A stretch of 64,000 nt of DNA from Caulobacter sp. (GTDB lineage: Bacteria > Pseudomonadota > Alphaproteobacteria > Caulobacterales > Caulobacteraceae): assembly GCA_028291265.1 (NCBI GenBank), contig JAQGIK010000056.1:1-64000 (forward strand), given 5' to 3'. Shown here in pieces: positions 8,909-19,043 of the stretch. The notes beneath the pieces are model-generated. The model worked only from the letters and a program-made list of their open reading frames with translations, did not search any database and was not told the DNA's origin. A program made the translations under genes and the position numbers. How positions within the stretch are numbered: position 1 is the first letter of the stretch; every line of letters begins with the position of its first letter.

Positions 8909-11562
8909 CCGGATCGTCCTCCAACGGCCCGGTCCGCAAGAACCTGGCGCTCCTCGGCGACCTGCTCGCCGAAGCCATCCGCTATCTGGACGGCGAGGAC
9001 GCCGCCCGGCTGGTCGAGGCCGCCCGGGTGGCGGCCGAAGAGGGCGGCGAGGCTCCGCACCTGGGCTTCCTGTTCAACGCGGTGACGCCGTCCGAGGCCT
9101 CCCTGCTGGCCCGCGCCTTCGCCTGCGCCTCGATGCTGGCCAACATCGGCGAGGACGTCGCCGGCCGCCGCGCCGAGGCCGAGGCTGAAAGTCAGGCCGA
9201 GACGGCCACCCTCGCTGACGCCCTCAAGGCCTTGGGCGACACCGGCCGCAAGGCCCTGGAAGGCCTGTCGGTCACCCCTGTGCTGACCGCCCACCCGACG
9301 GAGGTCCGTCGCCGGGCTCTGGTCGAGCGCCAGGTCGAGATCGCCCGGCTGATGGCCCTGCGCCGCCATCACCTGCCGCCGGACCTCGACCGCCAGATCC
9401 GCGAGGACCTGTTCCGCGAGACGGCCCTGCTCTGGCGCACCCGCCTGTACCGGCCCGAGAAGATCACCGTCGCCGACGAGATCCGCAACGCCCTGTCGGT
9501 GGTGCGCACCGCCATCCTGCCGGCCCTGATCGAACTCTACGACCGCTGGGGCGAGGAGATCGGCGAACTGGGCCCCATCCTCAAGCTCGGCACCTGGCTG
9601 GGCGGCGACCGCGACGGCCACCCCGGCGTCGGGGCCGAAACCCTGGCCCTGGCCCTGCGCTCCCAGGCCCGGCTGATCCTCGACCACTATGCCGGCGAGG
9701 TGCGCCGCCTGTGGTCTGATCTGGCCATCTCCACCGCCTACGGCCCGGCCTCCGAGGCCCTGCTGGCCCTCGCCATGCAGGCCGACCAGCCATCCGTCCA
9801 CCGTCTGGACGAGCCCTACCGCCTGGCCTTCGAATGGATCTTCGACAGGCTCTGCGCCACCTCGGTCAAGCTGACCGGCGTCCGCGTCGCCTACGCCGTC
9901 AGCCCGCCCGACGGTCCGGCCTATGACTCGCCCGAAGCCTTCATCGCCGACCTGGACGTCATCCGCGCCTCGCTGGAGACCCATGGCGGCGCGCGCCTGG
10001 TCGGCGGCCGGCTGAAGACCCTGCTGGCCCTGGCCCGGGCGGCGGGCTTCCACCTGCTGGCGGTCGACCTGCGCCAGAACTCCGATGTCCATGAGCGGGT
10101 CATCGCCGAGCTGCTCAGTCAGGCCGGGGGGATGAGCGACTACCTGGAGCGCGATGAGGACGCCCGCGTCGCCATTCTGCTCGAGGAGCTTTCCACCCCG
10201 CGTCCGCTGCGCTCGCCCTTCACCGCCTATGGCGAGGAGACGGCCCGCGAGCTCTCGATCATCGACGCCGCCGCCCGCGCCATCGCCGACTACGGCCCGG
10301 CCGCCATCGGCGCCTACGTCGTCTCCAAGTCGGCCACCGTGTCCGACATCCTCGAGCCCCTGGTGCTGCTCAAGCAGGCGGGCCTGGTGTGGGGCGGCGC
10401 CCAGCCACGCGCGGCGGTGCGGGTCAGCCCGCTGTTCGAGACCATCGGCGACCTCGAAGCCGGCCCGGCCGTGCTGCGGGCCTGGCTCGAGACCGAGGCG
10501 GCCAGATCCCTGCTCGGCGACAAGCCGGTGCAGGAGGTGATGGTCGGCTATTCGGACAGCAACAAGGACGGCGGCTACGTCGCCTCCCGCTGGGGCGTCG
10601 CCCGGGCCGCCACGGCCCTGGCCGCCGAATGCGACCGGCTGGGCGTCGGCCTCCGCATCTTCCATGGCCGGGGCGGCTCGGTCGGGCGCGGCGGCGGCCC
10701 GGCCGCCGAGGCCGTGCTGGCCCAGCCGCCCGGCACCGTCCAGGGCCGCCTGCGGATGACCGAGCAGGGGGAGATGATCTTCCGCCGCTTCGGCGACCAG
10801 CCCACGGCCCGCCGCAATCTCGAGGGCCTGACCGCCGCCGTCCTCACCGCCACCGCCCGGCCGCACGACGCTGTGCCGCCCAAGGCGGTAGAGGCCATGG
10901 ACGCCCTGGCCGCCGGCGCCTTCGCCCACTATCGCGAGCTCGTTTACGACACCCCGGCCTTCGAGGACTTCTTCTGGTCGGCCACCCCGATCGCCGAGAT
11001 CGTCACCCTCAACATCGGCAGCCGCCCGGCCTCGCGGACCAAGAGCCGCCGGATCGAGGACCTGCGGGCCATCCCCTGGGTGTTCAGCTGGTCGCAGGCG
11101 CGGATCATGCTGCCGGGCTGGTACGGCCTGGCCGGCGGCGCGCAGCGGGCCGGTTTGGAACCGGCCCGGCTGGCCGAACTGGCCGCGGAGTTCGACATCG
11201 TCGAAGCCCTGCTGTCGAACATGGAACTGGCCCTGGCCCAGAGTGACATGGCCCTGGCGGGGCGCTACGCGGCGCTGTGCGAGGACAGGGCGTCGGCCGA
11301 TCCGATCTTCGACGCCATCCGCCGTGAGCATGACGCGGCCGTGGAACTGGCGCTTGCCATCCGGGGCGGGACGCGCCTGCTCGACGATCGTCCGGACCTG
11401 GCCGAGTCTGTGGCGCTTGCGGCCGGTTCCGTCAGGCCCCTCAACCACTTGCAGCTGGAACTTCTCAGCCGCCGCCGCAAGGGCGACGACAGCGAGGAGA
11501 CCCGGCTGGCCATCCAGCTGACCGTCACCGGCATCGCCGCGGGGCTGCGCAATACCGGCTAG
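8893..11562 (+). CDS. ppc: Phosphoenolpyruvate carboxylase
   Basis: VLTAHPTEVRRR, LGGDRDGHPGV, GYSDSNKDGGY, FHGRGGSVGRGGGP, RNTG C-terminus; ATG at 8893 overlaps the kduD end. Confidence 0.96.
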   Translation: MAGPLTGSSSNGPVRKNLALLGDLLAEAIRYLDGEDAARLVEAARVAAEEGGEAPHLGFLFNAVTPSEASLLARAFACASMLANIGEDVAGRRAEAEAESQAETATLADALKALGDTGRKALEGLSVTPVLTAHPTEVRRRALVERQVEIARLMALRRHHLPPDLDRQIREDLFRETALLWRTRLYRPEKITVADEIRNALSVVRTAILPALIELYDRWGEEIGELGPILKLGTWLGGDRDGHPGVGAETLALALRSQARLILDHYAGEVRRLWSDLAISTAYGPASEALLALAMQADQPSVHRLDEPYRLAFEWIFDRLCATSVKLTGVRVAYAVSPPDGPAYDSPEAFIADLDVIRASLETHGGARLVGGRLKTLLALARAAGFHLLAVDLRQNSDVHERVIAELLSQAGGMSDYLERDEDARVAILLEELSTPRPLRSPFTAYGEETARELSIIDAAARAIADYGPAAIGAYVVSKSATVSDILEPLVLLKQAGLVWGGAQPRAAVRVSPLFETIGDLEAGPAVLRAWLETEAARSLLGDKPVQEVMVGYSDSNKDGGYVASRWGVARAATALAAECDRLGVGLRIFHGRGGSVGRGGGPAAEAVLAQPPGTVQGRLRMTEQGEMIFRRFGDQPTARRNLEGLTAAVLTATARPHDAVPPKAVEAMDALAAGAFAHYRELVYDTPAFEDFFWSATPIAEIVTLNIGSRPASRTKSRRIEDLRAIPWVFSWSQARIMLPGWYGLAGGAQRAGLEPARLAELAAEFDIVEALLSNMELALAQSDMALAGRYAALCEDRASADPIFDAIRREHDAAVELALAIRGGTRLLDDRPDLAESVALAAGSVRPLNHLQLELLSRRRKGDDSEETRLAIQLTVTGIAAGLRNTG

Positions 11563-11599
11563 ATCGAGTCTTCCTTCGGTGCGCCTCAAAGGCCGCCGA

Positions 11600-12037
11600 C
11601 TAATCGCAGGCGTCGTCCCAGCGCTGCTTTACCGCATCGCTTCCATCCAGTTGTTCGAGCATCACCTGGCCGTCGACATAGACAAAGCGCTCCGGGCCAT
11701 CGAACGAGTCCTGCGGTTCATCCACATCCACCCAGCCGCATACGGCGGGGGCTTCGCCCAGCCAGACCACGGACACCTTGTCGAACGCCATGCTTTGCGC
11801 ATCGGGCAGCCGTGTCTCGACGGCGGCCTTGGCGGCGAGGATGGCCGCGGCGCCGTCGCGCTCATCGGCCTTGCCATCCGCTACGCCGTCGGGGATCACA
11901 TAGGCGAAAACCAGCCAGACGACGACGATGACGAAGGCTGCAATACCCGCCGCTGCCAGAATCCATCTGATAGAGAATCGCCTTCGTCCGACGTTATCTG
12001 CCGGCTTCATCGGAGGAATGCCGCGAGCAGTCATCAT
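11600..12037 (-). CDS. Hypothetical protein with a single N-terminal TM segment
   Basis: TM segment WILAAAGIAAFVIVVVWLVFAYVI; overlaps the next upstream gene by 4 nt. Confidence 0.65.
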   Translation of the reverse strand: MMTARGIPPMKPADNVGRRRFSIRWILAAAGIAAFVIVVVWLVFAYVIPDGVADGKADERDGAAAILAAKAAVETRLPDAQSMAFDKVSVVWLGEAPAVCGWVDVDEPQDSFDGPERFVYVDGQVMLEQLDGSDAVKQRWDDACD

Positions 12038-13620
12038 GCGCGTTTCGCCTTTTCAACGGCAAACAGCTCGGCGGTGTCGGCGGCCGATACCGCCCGGCCG
12101 TACAGATAGCCTTGACCTTGATCGCAGCCCTGGGCCAGCAAAGCCGAGGCTTGGCCGGTCGACTCGACACCTTCCGCCACGACGGTGAGGCCCAGCCCGC
12201 GACCCAGGCCTAGCAGCGCGCTTACGATTGCGGCGCTCTCGGGTTCGGTCTGCATGACATCGACGAAACTGCGGTCGATCTTGATCTTGTCGAGCTTGAA
12301 ATTGCGCAGGTGGTAGAGGCTCGAATACCCCGTCCCGAAATCGTCGAGCGCGATGCGCACGCCGGCTTCCCGCAGCGATCCCAGCACGTGCTGTGCGGTC
12401 GCCATGTCGCGGACCAGCGCGCTTTCGGTGATTTCGATCTCGAGGCGGTGCGGCGCAAGGCCGGTTTCGGCGAGGATCGTCATGATCCGCAGGCCCAGGG
12501 TGCGATCCTTGAGCTCGACCGGCGAAATGTTGAAGGCCAGCGTCACCGCCGCTGGCCAGGCCCGGGCGGCCCGACAGGCCTGTCGCAACAAGGCGCCGGT
12601 CAGCTCGCGGATCAGGCCACAGTCCTCCGCGATGGGGATGAAGCGATCTGGCGGGATCGAGCCCCTGGTCGGGTGGTTCCAGCGCGCCAGCGCCTCGAAG
12701 CCGGAGATATTGCCTGTCTTCAGGTCGACCAGTGGCTGGTAGAAGGCCTGGATGGTTCCGGCGCCGATGGCCGCGCGCAGTTCGCGCTCGATGCCATCGC
12801 GCTCCCGCAACTGCTCGTCCATCCGTTCCTCAAAAAAGCTGACGGACGAATGGCCTTCCGCCTTGGCGCGGTAGAGCGCGACGTCGGCTTTGCGGAGAAT
12901 TTCGGCGGCGTCCACACCATCGCGCGGACAGAGCGCGATCCCGATACCCGTGCCGACAGCATGTTCGGCGCCCGCCGCCGCAACCGGCGAGGAAAGCGCC
13001 TCCACGATGCGAAGCGCCAGTCCAAGCGCGCCTTCGGGGCCGGTGAGGTGGTGCGCCAGCACGGCGAACTCGTCGCCGCCGAGGCGCGCCACCATGTCGC
13101 CGGCGCGCACCAATGTCCCCAGGCGTCGGCCGACGATGGAAAGCACCTCGTCGCCGGCGCCATGGCCGAACACATCGTTGATGCGCTTGAAGCCGTTGAG
13201 GTCGAGCAGCAGCACGGCATGGACCGCGTTGGCCCCGGGCGGGGTGGCCATGGTCCGGGCCAGGGCCTCATCGAAGCTGCGCCGATTGGCGAGTCCGGTC
13301 AGCGGATCCTGGAACGCCAGAACTCGGACGGCGCCCTCTGCCGCTGTGCGCCGGGCTATTTCGCGCCGCTGCTCCAGCATCCATCGTCCGGCGAGACAGA
13401 CCAGGCCAAGGCAGGTCAGGCAGCCAAGCGCCAGGAGTTCATTGAGTTCGACTTCCAGCCGGTGCACCGGCTGGCCAGCTTCGGTATGGAAGACGTCGAG
13501 GCCGAACGCGAACAGCACAGCGACCAGCAGCGCGCAGATCAAGAGAAGCGCGTCATTCAGGCGGCCGCGATGGCGGATCAAACGCGCGCGAAGAACAGCG
13601 AGGACAGGGGCGTGGGACAT
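12034..13620 (-). CDS. Membrane GGDEF-EAL protein
   Basis: RLGGDEFAVLA, GFEALARW and DDFGTGYSSLYHLR all intact. Confidence 0.93.
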   Translation of the reverse strand: MSHAPVLAVLRARLIRHRGRLNDALLLICALLVAVLFAFGLDVFHTEAGQPVHRLEVELNELLALGCLTCLGLVCLAGRWMLEQRREIARRTAAEGAVRVLAFQDPLTGLANRRSFDEALARTMATPPGANAVHAVLLLDLNGFKRINDVFGHGAGDEVLSIVGRRLGTLVRAGDMVARLGGDEFAVLAHHLTGPEGALGLALRIVEALSSPVAAAGAEHAVGTGIGIALCPRDGVDAAEILRKADVALYRAKAEGHSSVSFFEERMDEQLRERDGIERELRAAIGAGTIQAFYQPLVDLKTGNISGFEALARWNHPTRGSIPPDRFIPIAEDCGLIRELTGALLRQACRAARAWPAAVTLAFNISPVELKDRTLGLRIMTILAETGLAPHRLEIEITESALVRDMATAQHVLGSLREAGVRIALDDFGTGYSSLYHLRNFKLDKIKIDRSFVDVMQTEPESAAIVSALLGLGRGLGLTVVAEGVESTGQASALLAQGCDQGQGYLYGRAVSAADTAELFAVEKAKRA

Positions 13621-13744
13621 TGGCGCGATCCAAAGCGAAGATCACAGGTTGCGCCCTGTAGCTTTGACAAGTCGTTGAAAATTTCCATGAAGCGCCGGGC
13701 GTTTCGCCGCATGACCGTGTGAATGACCGTCTCGGCGACGACAG

Positions 13745-15079
13745 CTAGATCAGCCCGTTCAGATAGGCCTCGAGATTACTGCAGCCGTCGCCGTCGCGGT
13801 CCAGCGCGCCATCGTCGGGGTCGGCCGGGTTCAGCCCGTGCTCGCGCTCCCAGGCATCGGCCATGCCGTCCCGGTCCAGATCGGCCGGCGCGGCGCCGCC
13901 CTTCAGTTCGGGCCAGCCGCCGACGTCCTTTTCGCTGTCGATCAGCCGGCCGGTTCGGTCCCGCACGCCGGCCACGATCCGCCGATCGACAGCGTCGCGC
14001 ACGCGCGACGCGCCGGCCCCGTCCAGGACCACCGCCATCGCCGCGGCCGGACCGCTGGTGATGATGCCGGAGGGGGCGAGGGGAGCGGTGGCGCGGTAGC
14101 TCGCCGGCGGCTTGCAGCCGACCAGGGTCCAGGGATCGTCGGGCGTCACCCCGGCCATGCTGTTGAAGGCGAACCAGGCCCGCGACAGGCCGTTGTCCTC
14201 GCAGAAGGCCAGCCGGCCGACGCTGTCGGGTCCGGGGAGATAGGCGTTGCCGACGAAGTCGTAGGCCGACGGCGCCGCGGTGTCGGCGTTGTAGCCGGAA
14301 TGTCCGCCGCCCCAGTTGTAGAAGACGTTGTTGCGGAACTCGATGAAGGGACCGACCGGATCGACTTCAGGGCCGTTGTAATTGCCGGGCCGTGGCATCC
14401 GCGCCTGGTGGTTGGCCCAGAGGTTGTGGTGAAAGCTCATCCGGGCCCCGTGGCCGCCCCGGATCAGGCTGCCATAGCCGTGGCGGCCCTTCTCGTGCAG
14501 CGAGCGGTTCAGCGACTCGCCGATCAGGCTCCACTGCACGGTGACGTCGTAGACGCCGTCCTCCGGCGGGCTGTAGCGGCTGCCCACCGACAGGGTCTCG
14601 TCGACCGACCAGCTGGCGGACAGGTGGTCGAGGATGATGCGGCTGCCGCGCGAGACGGTCACCGCATCCTCCTGCACCCCCGACTCACTGCCCAGCCGCA
14701 CCCGCAGGTAACGGACCACCACATCGTCGGCGGCGACGATCAACGGCTGGTCGGCCAGGGTGATTCCGTCTCCTGGCGCCGTCTGGCCGGCGATGGTGAT
14801 CCGGCCCCGGGATATCTTCAGAGGCGATTTCAGGCGGATGGTTCCGGCCGTTTCGAACACCACGGTGCGCGGTCCTCTGGTCTCGACGGCGGCCCGCAGG
14901 CTGCCCGGCCCGGCGTCGTCCAGATTGGTCACGAAAAGCACCGGACCGCCCCGCCCGCCTTGCGAAAACCGTCCGTGCCCCTCTGCGCCGGGAAAGCCGA
15001 GCAGGGGGTCGGCGGCGCCTGCGGGAAGGGCAAGGACACCGAGGGCAGCGCCCATCAGGCAGGCGGCTAGACGGCTCAC
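13745..15079 (-). CDS. Secreted pectate lyase-like protein (PL1) with C-terminal Asp-rich Ca-binding repeat
   Basis: LGFPGAEGHGRFSQGGRGG, ITIAGQTAPGDGI, LDHLSASWSVDETL; C-terminus DLDRDGMADAWEREHGLNPADPDDGALDRDGDG. Confidence 0.88.
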   Translation of the reverse strand: MSRLAACLMGAALGVLALPAGAADPLLGFPGAEGHGRFSQGGRGGPVLFVTNLDDAGPGSLRAAVETRGPRTVVFETAGTIRLKSPLKISRGRITIAGQTAPGDGITLADQPLIVAADDVVVRYLRVRLGSESGVQEDAVTVSRGSRIILDHLSASWSVDETLSVGSRYSPPEDGVYDVTVQWSLIGESLNRSLHEKGRHGYGSLIRGGHGARMSFHHNLWANHQARMPRPGNYNGPEVDPVGPFIEFRNNVFYNWGGGHSGYNADTAAPSAYDFVGNAYLPGPDSVGRLAFCEDNGLSRAWFAFNSMAGVTPDDPWTLVGCKPPASYRATAPLAPSGIITSGPAAAMAVVLDGAGASRVRDAVDRRIVAGVRDRTGRLIDSEKDVGGWPELKGGAAPADLDRDGMADAWEREHGLNPADPDDGALDRDGDGCSNLEAYLNGLI

Positions 15080-15165
15080 GGTCGAATTCTCCGGTTACGT
15101 GAACTTCGGCGGAAGTTCGGCAGAGGGGCTTGTCAAATCGTTCGAAACTGAGATATCAACGGCGA

Positions 15166-15179
15166 TGATACCGGTGTCA
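15166..15179. promoter_or_regulatory. Candidate operator TGATACCGGTGTCA
   Basis: One mismatch from the perfect palindrome 33 bp away, in the pectate lyase/TBDR divergent intergenic region. Confidence 0.7.
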
Positions 15180-15198
15180 AACAAGTTTTGCTTGGCAA

Positions 15199-15212
15199 TG
15201 ACACCGGTGTCA
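15199..15212. promoter_or_regulatory. Candidate operator TGACACCGGTGTCA (perfect 14-bp palindrome)
   Basis: Perfect palindrome with central CG, as in LacI-family operators. Confidence 0.75.
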
Positions 15213-15315
15213 GAAGCCCGACGCGTTGCCAGGAGCTGACGTTTCGGGATCGTGTCACAGGTAGGACGACGGCGGCGCCAGACCGCGAACGGCCTGAAAG
15301 GGGAGGGACTACAAG

Positions 15316-18279
15316 GTGTCCAACAAGGATCGTTCGCGCGCTTTCGCGCTTCGTTTCGGCGCTTCGCTGGCGGCCATGACCATGGCGCTCGGCGCCGCCG
15401 GTTACGCCTCGGCGCAGGATACGCCGGCCGCCGACGGCGCCGACGTCGACGAAGTCGTCATCAAGGGTTTCCGCGGGTCGCTGGCCAGCGCCGTCGAGGT
15501 CAAGCGCCAGGAGACGACCGTCGTCGACTCCATCAAGGCGGAAGACATCGCCGACTTCCCCGACCTGAACCTGGCCGAATCCATTCAGCGGATCCCGGGC
15601 GTCTCCATCGACCGTGACGCCGGCGAAGGCCGCTCGATCACCGTCCGGGGTCTGGGCGCCGACTTCACCCGCACCCGCATCAACGGCATGGAGGCCCAGG
15701 CCACCACCGGCGGCACCGACAGTTCGGGCGGCGCCAACCGCGGCCGCGGCTTCGACTTCAACGTCTTCGCCAGCGAGCTGTTCAACAGCATCACCATCCG
15801 CAAGACCGCCGCCGCCGAGACCGAAGAAGGCTCGCTGGGCGCGACGGTCGACCTGCGCACCACCCGGCCGTTCGACTACGACGGCTTCCGGATGGCGGCC
15901 AGCGGCCAGTACGGCGTCAACGACCTGTCGGAAGAGTGGGACCCGCGCCTGGCCTTCCTGATCAGCGACACCTTCTGGGACGACAAGGTCGGCGTGCTGG
16001 CCTCGATCGCCTACAGTGAGCGCAACCTGCTCGAAGAAGGCTTCAGCGCCGTGCGCTGGGAACGCGCCACCGACAACGGCGGCTTCTGCAGCCCGTTCGG
16101 CTTCCCCACGCAGAACCCGACCAACAACGCCGGCACCGGCTCCTCGGCCGCCAACTGCGCCACCGGCGTTCCGCGCCTGCCCAACACGGCGGCCAACAAC
16201 ACCGCCTATACGACGGTCAACAGCGCCAGCGTCTTCCACCCGCGCCTGCCGCGCTACGGGCGGCTGGTGCACAGCCAGGAGCGTCTGGGCTTCACCGGCT
16301 CGGTCCAGTTCAAGCCGACCGACGACACCACCTTCAGCTACGATGTCCTTTATTCGAAGCTCGACGCCACCCGGCAGGAGAACTTCCTGGAATCGCTGTC
16401 GTTCAGCCGCAACGCGGCGGCCGGCGGCAAGACCCAGATCAACGTGCGTGACGCCGTGGTCGAGAATGGCGAGCTGGTCTACGGCGTGTTCGACAATGTC
16501 GATGTGCGGTCCGAGCAGCGCTATGACGAACTGACCACCGAGTTCACCCAGCACACCCTGACGTTCGACCACAAGTTCAACGACGTCTTCAAGATGCGGG
16601 CCTACATCGGCAACGCCAAGTCGGAGTTCGACAACCCGATCCAGACGACCGTCACGCTCGATCGCCAGAACATCCAGGGCTTCAGCTTCGACTTCCGCGG
16701 CAACCGCAATACGCCGCTGATCGACTACGGCTTCGACGTTTCCAACCCGGCCAACTGGGACTGGCGCCAGACCGGCACGACCGTGCCGCGCTCGGAAATC
16801 CGCCTGCGCCCGAACGGCGTCAACACCGAGTTCAACTCCGGACAGCTCGACTTCATCTGGGACACCACCGACTGGCTGACCCTGAAGTTCGGCTACAACA
16901 TCAAGTCCTACGAGAGCGACAGCTTCGACTTCCGCCGCACCGACGAGACGGTGGTTCCGGCCCTGCCGGTCGGCACGACGGTGGCCAACATCGCCGAACT
17001 GCTGAGCGGCTTCGGCTCGGGCCTCAGCCAGCCGGGCGGCAACGACTCCAGCTGGGTGGTGCCTGACCTGGGCGCCATCGCCAGCCTGTTCAACATCTAC
17101 TGCAACTGCAACACCGGCGTCCCCGGCGGCGACTTCACCCTGACCAGCATCACCAACGGCAACGCCCGCGGCGGCAACCGGTCGATCAAGGAAGAGGACC
17201 GCGCCTGGTACCTGCAGGGCGACTTCCGCTTCGACCTGTTCGCCGACATGCGCCTGCGCGGCAACGTCGGCATCCGCGGCGTCAACACCAAGCTGCTTGC
17301 CCAGGGCTATAGTTCGACGGGCGGCGGCACCCCGGTTCACGGCACCAACGACTACGACAACTACCTGCCGTCGTTGAACCTGGCTCTGGATGTCACCGAC
17401 CAGTTCCTGGTGCGTTTCGGCGTAGCCAAGGTCATGGCCCGCCCGCAAATCGGCAATACCCTGGCCGGCACCAACTATCTGGTCCCGACCACCTCGCTGG
17501 CTCCGACCAGCCCCAACTTCACCGCCTCGATCGGCAACGTGAAGCTGGAGCCCTTCCAGGCCACGACCTACGACCTCAGCTTCGAGTGGTACTTCGCCCC
17601 CGAAAGCCTGGTCTCGGTGGCCTTCTTCTACAAGGATATCGACACCTACATTCAGATCATCCGCCAGGACCTGCCCTACTCGGACCTGACGGCCCTGAAC
17701 GGCAGCGCCTTCGCGCCGGGCTTCTGTACCGCGGCCGGCAGCTGCAGCCCCTCGACGATCTTCCAGCTGACCAGCGCCGTGAACACCGACGGCGGCCCGC
17801 TGCAGGGCCTCGAGATCAGCTACCAGCAGCCCTTCACCTTCCTGCCGGGGCCGCTGAAGAACCTCGGGGTGCAGCTGAACTACACCTACGTCGAGTCCGA
17901 GATCGACTACTGCAACAACGCCCTCTGCACGGCCGTCGTCACCGACGACCTGATCAACCTGTCGCCCAGCGCCTACAACGCCACCCTCTACTACGAGGAT
18001 GACAAGTTCAGCGCCCGGGTGTCCGGTTCCTACCGCGAGGGCTATCTGCAGAACGTCCCGGGCCGTAACGGCAACCTGGTCGAGGGCAAGACCGAGACGT
18101 TCAACGTCGACGCCTCGGCCTCGTACAAGATCACCGACAAGCTGATGGTCACCGTCGAGGGGCTGAACCTCACCGACGAGTTCAACCGCCAGTGGGTCGG
18201 GGGCGACGGTCGCGAGAGCACCAGCGTCTACCACCACACCGGCCGCCAGATCTACTTCGGCTTCCGGTACAGCTTCTAA
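15316..18279 (+). CDS. TonB-dependent receptor (probable oligogalacturonide/pectin uptake)
   Basis: Plug ESIQRIPGVSIDRDAGEGRSITVRGLGADFTRTRINGM; C-terminal YFGFRYSF; genomic context. Confidence 0.92.
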   Translation: MSNKDRSRAFALRFGASLAAMTMALGAAGYASAQDTPAADGADVDEVVIKGFRGSLASAVEVKRQETTVVDSIKAEDIADFPDLNLAESIQRIPGVSIDRDAGEGRSITVRGLGADFTRTRINGMEAQATTGGTDSSGGANRGRGFDFNVFASELFNSITIRKTAAAETEEGSLGATVDLRTTRPFDYDGFRMAASGQYGVNDLSEEWDPRLAFLISDTFWDDKVGVLASIAYSERNLLEEGFSAVRWERATDNGGFCSPFGFPTQNPTNNAGTGSSAANCATGVPRLPNTAANNTAYTTVNSASVFHPRLPRYGRLVHSQERLGFTGSVQFKPTDDTTFSYDVLYSKLDATRQENFLESLSFSRNAAAGGKTQINVRDAVVENGELVYGVFDNVDVRSEQRYDELTTEFTQHTLTFDHKFNDVFKMRAYIGNAKSEFDNPIQTTVTLDRQNIQGFSFDFRGNRNTPLIDYGFDVSNPANWDWRQTGTTVPRSEIRLRPNGVNTEFNSGQLDFIWDTTDWLTLKFGYNIKSYESDSFDFRRTDETVVPALPVGTTVANIAELLSGFGSGLSQPGGNDSSWVVPDLGAIASLFNIYCNCNTGVPGGDFTLTSITNGNARGGNRSIKEEDRAWYLQGDFRFDLFADMRLRGNVGIRGVNTKLLAQGYSSTGGGTPVHGTNDYDNYLPSLNLALDVTDQFLVRFGVAKVMARPQIGNTLAGTNYLVPTTSLAPTSPNFTASIGNVKLEPFQATTYDLSFEWYFAPESLVSVAFFYKDIDTYIQIIRQDLPYSDLTALNGSAFAPGFCTAAGSCSPSTIFQLTSAVNTDGGPLQGLEISYQQPFTFLPGPLKNLGVQLNYTYVESEIDYCNNALCTAVVTDDLINLSPSAYNATLYYEDDKFSARVSGSYREGYLQNVPGRNGNLVEGKTETFNVDASASYKITDKLMVTVEGLNLTDEFNRQWVGGDGRESTSVYHHTGRQIYFGFRYSF

Positions 18280-18298
18280 CCTACCTCCTTGCGCAAAC

Positions 18299-18334
18299 TG
18301 GGCGCCGGGATCTGTACCCGGCGCCCAACTTTTT
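18299..18334 (+). terminator. Rho-independent terminator after the TonB-dependent receptor
   Basis: TGGGCGCCGGG-atctgta-CCCGGCGCCCA followed by a T tract. Confidence 0.85.
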
Positions 18335-18371
18335 CGTCTAGGCTGGCGCCCTCAGCAGTTCAAAGGAGCGC

Positions 18372-19043
18372 GTGATGAGTCACGACCGGATGTCCGTCCT
18401 GACGGCGATGATGAAGCAGGGTGTGATCCCGGTCTTCTACCACCCCGACCCCGAGGTGTGCGTCAACGTCATCCAGGCCTGCGCCAACGCCGGCGCGCCC
18501 AGCATCGAGTTCACCAATCGCGGGGACTTCGCCTCCCATGTCTTCCTCGAGGTCGCCCGCCATTTCGCGGGCGCCGACCCCCGCGTGGTCATGGGCGTCG
18601 GCTCCATCGTCGATGCGCCGACCGCCGGCATCTACATCGCCAACGGCGCCAGGTTCGTCGTCGGCCCGATCCTCAACGCCGATGTCGCAAAAGTCTGCAA
18701 CCGGCGCATGATCCCCTACAGCCCGGGCTGCGGCAGCGCTTCCGAGATTTCCTATGCCCAGGAGCTGGGCTGCGAGATCGTCAAGGTGTTCCCGGGGACC
18801 CAGGTCGGCGGCCCGGAGTTCGTCAAGGCGGTGCTCGGCCCCATGCCCTGGACCCGGATCATGCCGACCGGCGGGGTCGATCCCACCGAGGACAGCGTCA
18901 AGGCCTGGTTCGGGGCCGGCATCGTCGCCGCCGGCATGGGCAGCAAGCTGATCACCCAAGCCATGCTCGACGCCAGGGACTGGTCCGGCATCGAAACCAG
19001 GGTCCGCGAGACCGTCCAACTCATCGAGAAGCACAGGAAGTAA
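18372..19043 (+). CDS. eda: KDPG/KHG aldolase family protein
   Basis: VIPVFYHPDPEVCVNVIQACANAGAPSIEFTNRG, KVFPGTQVGGPEFVKAVLGPMPWTRIMPTGGVDP. Confidence 0.88.
   Translation: MMSHDRMSVLTAMMKQGVIPVFYHPDPEVCVNVIQACANAGAPSIEFTNRGDFASHVFLEVARHFAGADPRVVMGVGSIVDAPTAGIYIANGARFVVGPILNADVAKVCNRRMIPYSPGCGSASEISYAQELGCEIVKVFPGTQVGGPEFVKAVLGPMPWTRIMPTGGVDPTEDSVKAWFGAGIVAAGMGSKLITQAMLDARDWSGIETRVRETVQLIEKHRK

Noticed and set aside
8857-11589. 910-aa minus-strand ORF opposite ppc
   Set aside because: Fully antisense to an unmistakable PEP carboxylase; low-complexity translation.
15133-18237. 1034-aa minus-strand ORF opposite the TonB receptor
   Set aside because: Antisense shadow; also spans the candidate operators.
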